Source: JAIPAN01 sp040403555 (GTDB lineage Bacteria > Bacteroidota > Bacteroidia > Sphingobacteriales > Sphingobacteriaceae). From it: a stretch of 64,000 nucleotides of DNA. A program made the translations under genes and the position numbers. The notes below the pieces were generated by a model. The model did no database searches, was not told where the DNA came from, and saw nothing but the letters and a program-made list of their open reading frames with translations. Below, one piece after another: positions 57,483-64,000 of this stretch. Within the stretch, counting starts at the first letter, position 1. The number at the start of each line of letters is the position of its first letter. The stretch spans positions 1-64,000 of the forward strand of contig JBBAKN010000002.1 of assembly GCA_040403555.1 (NCBI GenBank), given 5' to 3'.

Positions 57483-60353
57483 ATGAGCACAAACGTTACC
57501 TATCAGGAAAAATTTCAACACAGACATATTGCAACTAATTCTGCAGATACGCAGGAGATGTTAAAAACCATCGGCGTAAAATCAATTGACGAATTAATTG
57601 ACCAAACCGTTCCGGCCAACATCAGATTAAAACAAGCACTTCGCTTACCCGAACCGCTTAGCGAAGCAAATTATTTAAGTCAGCTTAAACAAACGGCTTC
57701 TAAAAACAAGGTATTCAAATCGTACATTGGGCAAGGCTATTATGGTGTACAGGTTCCGGGGGTTATTCAACGGAATATTTTAGAAAATCCAGGCTGGTAC
57801 ACCCAATACACTCCTTACCAAGCAGAAATTGCACAAGGACGTTTACAGGCTTTATTAAATTTCCAAACCATGGTGTTGGATTTAACGGGAATGGAAATTG
57901 CCAATGCTTCTTTATTAGATGAGAGTACTGCAGCGGCAGAAGCCCTCATTATGCAATACAGTTTGCGTAGCCGCGATGAAGCCAAACGTTTCTTTGTTTC
58001 TGAAGCTGTTTTCCCTCAAACTATTGACGTGTTGCGTACCCGTTCGGCACCTTATGGCATCGAATTAGTCATTGGCAATCACCAAGACATTGTACTCAAC
58101 CAAGATTTCTTCGGGGCCATGGTACAATATCCTGCCGGAAATGGCGAAGTGTATGACTACCGTAATTTTGCAGAAAAAGCACAGCAACAAGAAGTTAAAT
58201 TAACGGTTGTGGCCGATATTATGAGCCTTACCCTGTTAACTCCTCCGGGAGAATGGGGAGCCGATATTGTGGTAGGTTCTACCCAACGTTTTGGTATTCC
58301 AATGGGTTTTGGCGGTCCACATGCAGCATTTTTTGCCACTAAAGAAGAATACAAGCGTTCTATGCCTGGCCGTATTATCGGTGTAACCATTGATAGTGCC
58401 GGCAATTATGCCTTGCGCATGGCCCTACAAACTCGTGAGCAACATATCCGCAGAGATAAAGCAACCTCTAATATTTGTACCGCACAAGCTCTACTAGCCA
58501 TTATGGCCGGTATGTATGCAACTTATCACGGCCCACAAGGAGTAAAATTGATTGCAGAACGCATACACGGCTTAGCTAGCGTATTGTCCGCTGCCTTAAA
58601 AGAATTAGGCTATACCCAAACCAATACCCACTTTTTTGATACGCTTACTTTTGAGTTGGGTGATTTATGCGGACCTATACATGGGGAAGCATTAAACAAC
58701 GAAGTCAATTTCCATTACCAAGGTACAAGTGCCAGCATCTCTATTGATGAAACTACACAGCTTGCCGATATTGAGACCTTGGTACGTTTATTTGCCAAAG
58801 TAAAAGGCAAAACTATTCACGATATAGATTTGGGAAAAATAGCGGCGAATTTATCGCTTAACTACCCAAAAGCATTGACCCGCACATCGGCTTACCTAAG
58901 CCATCAGATATTTAATTCGCACCATTCGGAGCACGAATTATTGCGTTATATGAAATCATTAGAAGCCAAAGACTTATCGCTTTGCCATTCTATGATTGCC
59001 TTAGGATCGTGCACCATGAAACTAAACGCCACCACCGAGATGGTGCCCGTTACTTGGCCAGAATTTGGCAATATGCACCCTTTTGCACCTACCGATCAGG
59101 TGGGTGGTTACATGCAAGTATTTGATGAATTAAACCAGTGGTTGAGCGAAATTACCGGCTTTGCGGCCATGAGCTTACAACCCAATGCTGGTGCCCAAGG
59201 CGAATATGCAGGCCTCATGGTTATACGTGCCTACCACCACGATCGTGGCGAAGGGCACCGAAATGTAGCCTTAATTCCATCATCTGCACACGGAACTAAC
59301 CCAGCATCGGCTGCCATGGCAGGCATGCAAATTATAGTAGTTGCTTGCGATGAAAAAGGAAATATAGATGTAGCCGATTTAACAGCAAAAGCTGAAGAAC
59401 ACAGTAAAAACTTATCCTGTTTAATGGTTACCTACCCTTCTACTCACGGAGTATTCGAAGAATCAATTATTCAAATTTGTGCTACCATTCACCAACATGG
59501 TGGGCAAGTATATATGGATGGCGCCAACATGAATGCACAAGTTGGCTTAACTAGTCCGGCGGCAATTGGTGCCGATGTGTGTCACCTAAACTTGCACAAA
59601 ACATTCTGCATACCGCACGGTGGCGGTGGCCCGGGTATGGGCCCAATTGGCGTAGCTAAACACTTGGTTCCTTATTTACCGGGGCATACCGTAGTAGCTA
59701 TAGGGGGCGATAAATCCATTCCTGCAGTTTCTGGAGCACCTTGGGGTTCGGCTTCCATCTTAATAATTTCTCATGCTTACATTGCCATGATGGGTGGCCA
59801 AGGCTTAACCGAAGCTACTAAATACGCCATTTTAAACGCCAACTACATGAAAGTCCGTTTAGAAAAAAGCTATCCGGTATTGTACGCCGGGGCCAACGGC
59901 CGTTGTGCTCACGAAATGATTTTAGATTGCCGTGCCTTCAAAAACTTTGGCGTAGAGGTAACCGATATTGCCAAACGCTTAATGGATTATGGTTTCCATG
60001 CACCAACCGTTTCGTTTCCGGTAGCGGGCACCTTAATGGTAGAACCTACCGAATCGGAGCCTAAGCATGAACTAGATCGTTTTTGCGATGCCTTAATTGC
60101 TATCCGCCAAGAAATTGACGCAGTAGAAAAAGGCACAGCGGATAAAATGGATAATCCATTAAAAAATGCACCACATACCGCTGCGGTACTTACTGCCGAT
60201 GACTGGACACATCCGTATTCTCGTCAAACAGCAGCTTTTCCATTGCCTTATGTGGCAGCCCATAAATTTTGGCCTTCGGTGGGTAGAGTAAACGATACCT
60301 ATGGCGACCGTACACTTATTTGCGCTTGTCCTCCAATAGAGAGCTACGTATAA
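57483..60353 (+). CDS. gcvP: Glycine dehydrogenase (decarboxylating), P protein, single chain
   Basis: 956 residues from the ATG at 57483; a TTG at 57456 lies within the promoter and was rejected. The N-half (YIGQGYYGVQVPGVIQRNIL, EIANASLLDESTAAAEAL) and the C-half with the PLP-lysine site (CHLNLHKTFCIPHGGGGPGM) are fused, unlike the split GcvPA/PB. It decarboxylates glycine and passes the aminomethyl group to GcvH. gcvH and gcvT are not here; lpdA at 15.6-17.0 kb is the E3. Confidence 0.96.
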   Translation: MSTNVTYQEKFQHRHIATNSADTQEMLKTIGVKSIDELIDQTVPANIRLKQALRLPEPLSEANYLSQLKQTASKNKVFKSYIGQGYYGVQVPGVIQRNILENPGWYTQYTPYQAEIAQGRLQALLNFQTMVLDLTGMEIANASLLDESTAAAEALIMQYSLRSRDEAKRFFVSEAVFPQTIDVLRTRSAPYGIELVIGNHQDIVLNQDFFGAMVQYPAGNGEVYDYRNFAEKAQQQEVKLTVVADIMSLTLLTPPGEWGADIVVGSTQRFGIPMGFGGPHAAFFATKEEYKRSMPGRIIGVTIDSAGNYALRMALQTREQHIRRDKATSNICTAQALLAIMAGMYATYHGPQGVKLIAERIHGLASVLSAALKELGYTQTNTHFFDTLTFELGDLCGPIHGEALNNEVNFHYQGTSASISIDETTQLADIETLVRLFAKVKGKTIHDIDLGKIAANLSLNYPKALTRTSAYLSHQIFNSHHSEHELLRYMKSLEAKDLSLCHSMIALGSCTMKLNATTEMVPVTWPEFGNMHPFAPTDQVGGYMQVFDELNQWLSEITGFAAMSLQPNAGAQGEYAGLMVIRAYHHDRGEGHRNVALIPSSAHGTNPASAAMAGMQIIVVACDEKGNIDVADLTAKAEEHSKNLSCLMVTYPSTHGVFEESIIQICATIHQHGGQVYMDGANMNAQVGLTSPAAIGADVCHLNLHKTFCIPHGGGGPGMGPIGVAKHLVPYLPGHTVVAIGGDKSIPAVSGAPWGSASILIISHAYIAMMGGQGLTEATKYAILNANYMKVRLEKSYPVLYAGANGRCAHEMILDCRAFKNFGVEVTDIAKRLMDYGFHAPTVSFPVAGTLMVEPTESEPKHELDRFCDALIAIRQEIDAVEKGTADKMDNPLKNAPHTAAVLTADDWTHPYSRQTAAFPLPYVAAHKFWPSVGRVNDTYGDRTLICACPPIESYV

Positions 60354-60379
60354 ATTTGCCTAAAATATAACGATACTCT

Positions 60380-60414
60380 CGGCGTTCTAATTTAAGTTGG
60401 AACGCCGTTTTTTT
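60380..60414 (+). terminator. gcvP terminator
   Basis: CGGCGTTC (60380-60387) pairs with GAACGCCG (60400-60407), then a T-run to 60414. Confidence 0.85.
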
Positions 60415-60432
60415 ATAAAATGATTGTACACT

Positions 60433-60452
60433 ATAGGTGTTTAAACACCTAT
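60433..60452. promoter_or_regulatory. 20-bp perfect palindrome, operator of the YceI gene
   Basis: ATAGGTGTTTAAACACCTAT is a perfect palindrome 9 nt upstream of the -7-like TATCTTTA (60462-60469). Such symmetry and placement over the -33 region are typical of an operator for a dimeric repressor, for example MarR-type. No regulator gene is adjacent. Confidence 0.7.
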
Positions 60453-60461
60453 TAAATTTCT

Positions 60462-60469
60462 TATCTTTA
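60462..60469 (+). promoter_or_regulatory. YceI promoter -7 element (TATCTTTA)
   Basis: One mismatch from TAnnTTTG, 25 nt before the ATG at 60495 and 9 nt after the palindrome. Confidence 0.45.
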
Positions 60470-60494
60470 TACAATTTAAAAAATTAATTAGCAT

Positions 60495-61082
60495 ATGAAA
60501 AAAATCTTATCTATGGTAGTACTAGGCCTAACCTTTGTAGGTTTCGCATTTACTACTGCACCAAAAGCTACTACGTTTAAAGTAGACACTCAAAAATCTA
60601 TCATTCTTTGGAATGCAAAAAAAGTAACTGGAGAGCACAGCGGTACCATTAAATTAAGTGGTGGCGAATTAAGCTTAAATGGTGGTAACCTAACTGCAGG
60701 TTCTTTTACTATCAACATGACTACCATTACCAGTACAGATGGTGGTGGCGCTCGATTAGAAGGTCACTTAAAATCAGAAGATTTCTTCAGTGTAGAAAAA
60801 AACCCTACCTCTACCTTTGTAATTACTAAAGTTACTCCTACAGCAGCTGGTACTATTATGGTTGCTGGTAACTTAACCATTAAAGGCATTACCAAACCAC
60901 TTTCATTCCCTGCTAACTTAGCTGCAAAAGGCAATAGCCTTACTGCAGTAGCCAAAGGCGTAAAAGTAGACCGCACCAAATACGATATTCGTTATGGTTC
61001 TAAAAGTTTTTTCGATAGCATTGGCGACAAAGCCATTGATGATGAGTTTACGCTTGACATCACCCTAGTTGCTAGCAAATAA
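60495..61082 (+). CDS. YceI-family periplasmic lipid-binding protein
   Basis: 195 residues with a signal peptide (MKKILSMVVLGLTFVGFAFT). The YceI lipocalin-like barrel is seen: TFKVDTQKSIILWNAKKVTG, LEGHLKSEDFFSVEKNPTST and GVKVDRTKYDIRYGSKSFF. Family members bind isoprenoid or quinone-like lipids. Here the gene stands alone with its own palindromic operator and terminator. A link with carotenoid metabolism is possible but nothing in the neighbourhood supports it. Confidence 0.92.
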   Translation: MKKILSMVVLGLTFVGFAFTTAPKATTFKVDTQKSIILWNAKKVTGEHSGTIKLSGGELSLNGGNLTAGSFTINMTTITSTDGGGARLEGHLKSEDFFSVEKNPTSTFVITKVTPTAAGTIMVAGNLTIKGITKPLSFPANLAAKGNSLTAVAKGVKVDRTKYDIRYGSKSFFDSIGDKAIDDEFTLDITLVASK

Positions 61083-61102
61083 GTAGATTAAAATTTGATT
61101 AG

Positions 61103-61135
61103 AAAGCCTCATTCAGAAATGTATGGGGCTTTTTT
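61103..61135 (+). terminator. YceI terminator
   Basis: AAAGCCTCAT (61103-61112) pairs with ATGGGGCTTT (61123-61132) with one G-T pair, then a T-run. Confidence 0.8.
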
Positions 61136-61136
61136 A

Positions 61137-61904
61137 TTAAGGAAGAATTTGAAAAGCGCCATCGGTAAGAGCCACTTTTGAAAAGGGCTTGGTTTTGGCA
61201 TGGTAATACAAACAGGTCCAATTGCCTTCGGCGGCTTGCTTGCCATAGGCTTCGCGGAGTTCCATGGTTTTACGAGGATCGAAATCGTATTTAGCCATAA
61301 ACTTCCTTATCAATTGCTCGGGCTCGGGCACTACATCTCCACCAAAAAAGAGGGTTTCACCTCCTTCTTCAATCATAAATACCTGATGAAATTCGGTATG
61401 GCCGCCGCTTACTTCGAAACGGATATTATTTTTTAGTTGACCATTCCCTTCTACAAAACGAATGCTGCCAGTGCGTTGCACTACGTCAAAAATATCGGTA
61501 TGATAAGAAGCCGATGGCCTACTGTAAGCCCCTTCCCACTCTCCCCGTTGAATCACATATTCGGCATTGGGGAAACTCAATACCATACGGCCGTCGCTTT
61601 TTTGTACCATGCCGCCGGCGTGGTCAAAGTGCAGGTGCGACATCAATACCAAACTTACATCCTCCGGAGAAAAACCTGCTGCTCGAATATGCTCATGCAA
61701 ATAAAGCTCTCCTTCTTCATTCTCATAACCCAAGCCGGTATCAATCACTATTAAATCGGTTTGGGTTTGCACCAAAAAAGGCCGAACGTAAACAAATAAA
61801 GAAGCCGGCCGATCTTTGACATCGTGGAGATCCGGATTAAAGGGAATAAATTTTTTACTGTTATCTACAGAATAAAAACCTTCGTCAAGCGGAAAAATAA
61901 TCAC
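61137..61904 (-). CDS. MBL-fold metallo-hydrolase
   Basis: 255 residues. The zinc motif H90-x-H92-x-D94-H95 is SHLHFDHAGGM; a third site is VSGGHTEFHQVFM and another is LFFGGDVVPEPEQL. LIVIDTGLGYENEEGELYL at the N-terminus is typical of the lactonase/glyoxalase-like branch. Substrate unknown (lactones, thioesters). It faces recJ divergently, with 50 bp between the starts. Confidence 0.88.
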   Translation of the reverse strand: MIIFPLDEGFYSVDNSKKFIPFNPDLHDVKDRPASLFVYVRPFLVQTQTDLIVIDTGLGYENEEGELYLHEHIRAAGFSPEDVSLVLMSHLHFDHAGGMVQKSDGRMVLSFPNAEYVIQRGEWEGAYSRPSASYHTDIFDVVQRTGSIRFVEGNGQLKNNIRFEVSGGHTEFHQVFMIEEGGETLFFGGDVVPEPEQLIRKFMAKYDFDPRKTMELREAYGKQAAEGNWTCLYYHAKTKPFSKVALTDGAFQILP

Positions 61905-61954
61905 GGTATAGGGTTCGTTTTAGTATATTTAGGCGTTAAACGCAGCACAAAGAT

Positions 61955-63673
61955 ATGCAAAAAAGATGGGCAGAAATCCCAGTACATACTCCCGAACTCA
62001 TTCCTGAGCTCCAAGCCTCTTTACAAATAAATGAGGTATTGGCTAAGCTCTTGGTTTTAAGAGGAGTGCATACCTATGACGAAGCCCGCGATTTTTTTAG
62101 ACCCAATATCCATCACCTACACGATCCTTTTCTAATGAAGGATATGGAACAGGCCATTGAACGCATTGAACAAGCCATCACCCAACAAGAAAAAATACTC
62201 GTTTTTGGCGATTATGATGTCGATGGCACCACGGCAGTGGCACTCGTTTATCGCTTTTTTAGCAAATACTATACTCAATTAGAATATTACATTCCCGACC
62301 GCTATTTGGAAGGATACGGCATTTCGTACAAAGGCATTGATTATGCAGCTGAAAATAATTTCAGCTTAATTATTGCACTCGATTGCGGCATTAAATCGGT
62401 AGATCATGTGGCTTACTCCAAAGCAAAGGGTGTAGATTTTATTATCTGCGACCACCATTTACCCGGCCAAAACTTACCAGATGCGGTAGCTGTATTAGAC
62501 CCCAAGCGTCCCGACTGCAGTTATCCTTATAAAGAATTAGCCGGCTGCGGCATTGGCTTTAAATTGATACAAGCCTATACGCAAAAAAACGACTTGCCTT
62601 TTGAGGACTTAGAAGCTTATCTAGATTTAGTTGCCGTAAGCATTGCTGCAGATATTGTTCCCATTGATGGCGAAAACCGAACCTTAGCTTGGTTTGGTAT
62701 GAAACGTCTAAACGAACAGCCATGTGCTGGCTTGGCCGCCTTGCGTAGCATTGCAAAACAAAAGCCTTATTACACGTTATCGGATGCCGTGTTTCAATTA
62801 GGGCCTCGGATAAACGCCGCCGGCCGCATTGCTGATGCCAAGCAAGCCGTGCGTTTATTGAGGTGTAGCACCCAAAAAGAAGCCCTAGAAATTGCAAAAC
62901 TTATTGACATACACAACGACGAACGCCGCGAACACGATAGCGATATTACCGAACAAGCCTTGGCACAATTAGAATCGGGTGTAGATTTTAAAACTCGGAA
63001 AAGCACCGTGGTGTTTAACGAGAGCTGGCACAAAGGCGTTATCGGCATTGTGGCCTCCCGCTTAACCGAAAAATATTACCGCCCAACCATTGTACTTACC
63101 CAATCTAACGGCGTAGTAGCAGGTTCGGCCCGTTCGGTATTAGGTTTTGATTTATACGAAGCACTTTTAGCCTGCACCGATTTATTGGAGCAATTTGGCG
63201 GGCATAAATATGCTGCTGGTCTCACCATGAAAGCAGAAAATGTGCCGGCCTTTAAACAACGTTTCGAAGAAGTGGTTTCGGCTAGTATTTCGGAAGACTT
63301 ATTGGTACAAGAAATTAGCATAGATTCACCCCTAAACTTAGCGCAAATAGATGCCAAATTTTTCCGTATCCTTTCTCAGTTCGAACCCTTTGGGCCCAAA
63401 AATATGTCGCCCGTATTTATAGCAAGCGGCGTAGAACTAGCGGGTACTATTGGCATTGTGGGCGATAAACACTTAAAAATGCAGGTAAAACAAGGAGATT
63501 CAAACGTTTTCGACTGCATTGGCTTTGGCTTAGGAAAGCTCAAAGAAGTCCTGCTACGAAGTAAAAGCTTCGATATGTGTTTTAGCATTGAAGAAAATAG
63601 TTGGAAAGATAGACGAAACATTCAGTTAAACATCAAAGACATTCGTATTTTAGAGGGCAATAACGTGTTATGA
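61955..63673 (+). CDS. recJ: Single-stranded-DNA-specific exonuclease
   Basis: 572 residues. DHH motifs VFGDYDVDGTTAVALVY, IIALDCGIKS, FIICDHHLPGQN and, in DHHA1, GGHKYAAGLTMK, with FQLGPRINAAGRIADAKQA between. It degrades 5' ends of ssDNA in recombination and mismatch repair. The last 4 nt overlap lptB (ATGA). Confidence 0.94.
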   Translation: MQKRWAEIPVHTPELIPELQASLQINEVLAKLLVLRGVHTYDEARDFFRPNIHHLHDPFLMKDMEQAIERIEQAITQQEKILVFGDYDVDGTTAVALVYRFFSKYYTQLEYYIPDRYLEGYGISYKGIDYAAENNFSLIIALDCGIKSVDHVAYSKAKGVDFIICDHHLPGQNLPDAVAVLDPKRPDCSYPYKELAGCGIGFKLIQAYTQKNDLPFEDLEAYLDLVAVSIAADIVPIDGENRTLAWFGMKRLNEQPCAGLAALRSIAKQKPYYTLSDAVFQLGPRINAAGRIADAKQAVRLLRCSTQKEALEIAKLIDIHNDERREHDSDITEQALAQLESGVDFKTRKSTVVFNESWHKGVIGIVASRLTEKYYRPTIVLTQSNGVVAGSARSVLGFDLYEALLACTDLLEQFGGHKYAAGLTMKAENVPAFKQRFEEVVSASISEDLLVQEISIDSPLNLAQIDAKFFRILSQFEPFGPKNMSPVFIASGVELAGTIGIVGDKHLKMQVKQGDSNVFDCIGFGLGKLKEVLLRSKSFDMCFSIEENSWKDRRNIQLNIKDIRILEGNNVL

Positions 63674-64000
63674 TTTTAAAAGCAGAAAACCTTATAAAAA
63701 AATATAAGCAACGAACCGTGGTAAACAACGTGTCGTTTGAAGTTGCCCAAGGCGAAATTGTGGGTTTATTGGGCCCAAATGGTGCCGGAAAAACTACCTC
63801 TTTTTACATGATTGTAGGCTTAATTAAGCCTAATGAAGGGCATGTATACTTAGAGGATGAAGATATTACCGAAGACCCCATGTACCGCCGGGCACAAAAA
63901 GGAATTGGCTATCTGGCACAAGAGGCTTCTGTTTTTAGAAAGTTAACGGTAGAGGATAATATTATGGCCATTTTAGAAATGACCGAGCTTTCTAAAGAAG
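63670..64000 (+). CDS. lptB: LPS export ABC transporter ATP-binding protein (partial)
   Basis: 110 residues are visible, to the window edge. The start ATG overlaps the recJ stop. Walker A is GLLGPNGAGKTTSFYMIVG; the Q-loop region AQKGIGYLAQEASVFRKLTV is characteristic of LptB, which powers lipopolysaccharide transfer with LptFG. It fits with waaA (31 kb) for a normal lipid A export route. The C-terminal half lies outside. Confidence 0.93.
   Translation, partial: MILKAENLIKKYKQRTVVNNVSFEVAQGEIVGLLGPNGAGKTTSFYMIVGLIKPNEGHVYLEDEDITEDPMYRRAQKGIGYLAQEASVFRKLTVEDNIMAILEMTELSKE

Noticed and set aside
1..64000. CRISPR array or CBASS/BREX-type defence cluster
   Set aside because: No regularly spaced direct repeats or cas-like genes; the only defence genes seen are the GATC restriction-modification pair.

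Overview
The window looks like a chromosomal segment of a Bacteroidota bacterium. Supporting signs are promoters of the TAnnTTTG type in front of many genes, a SusC-like TonB receptor with a carboxypeptidase-like N-terminal domain, DUF5686, DUF1599 and BT_3928-type proteins, an OmpA protein with thrombospondin type-3 repeats, and a phage/transposon-type BT4734 protein. The genus cannot be fixed from the sequence alone.

Positions 1 to about 9,100 are a visibly A+T-rich mobile island. It carries a small serine resolvase near its left end, a GATC-type restriction-modification pair (MutH/Sau3AI-like nuclease plus C5-cytosine methyltransferase), a primase-like BT4734/VirE-N protein, several small unknown genes, and at its right end a large serine recombinase lying against tRNA-Asn. 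The recombinase frame runs through the tRNA terminator and into the tRNA gene, so its last residues are written in host DNA. Two 23-bp inverted repeats of the same design precede the two transcription units that end in the recombinase. The left end of the island is outside the window.

From about 9,350 on the sequence is ordinary core chromosome. 10.3-16.9 kb holds carotenoid genes: crtB, a secreted unknown protein, a CrtYcd-type lycopene cyclase and a cytochrome-b5-like protein in one operon, crtI divergent from it, and crtZ wedged between lpdA and murB. A CrtW-type ketolase sits apart at 36 kb, so a ketolated and hydroxylated xanthophyll such as astaxanthin is the expected product. 17-24 kb holds an M1 peptidase and the 2-oxoglutarate dehydrogenase genes sucA-odhB followed by an outer membrane protein. 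23.8-26.8 kb is a light-related group: DASH cryptochrome, a 48-residue DUF2256 zinc-finger gene, an SDR and a flavin-reductase-like protein. 26.8-31.2 kb is a nucleotide-sugar operon (ugd, UDP-xylose synthase, galE, rfbB) beside waaA. 32-41 kb contains hemH with a TonB receptor, crtW with trhO, and DUF5686.

40.7-64 kb is housekeeping: kbl, pheS, a Rieske-like lipoprotein lacking the usual ligand histidines, rlmD, a PyrR-like phosphoribosyltransferase, aroK, a DoxX-type protein, DUF1599, folP-cdaA, a bacilliredoxin, ahcY, the OmpA/TSP3 protein, pdxJ-mnmH-selD (tRNA selenouridine), gcvP, a YceI protein behind a 20-bp perfect palindrome, an MBL-fold hydrolase, recJ and the start of lptB. The points most worth following are the tRNA-encoded tail of the recombinase, the paired operators of the element, the cytochrome b5 inside the carotenoid operon, and the apparently frameshifted small gene near 4.8 kb.
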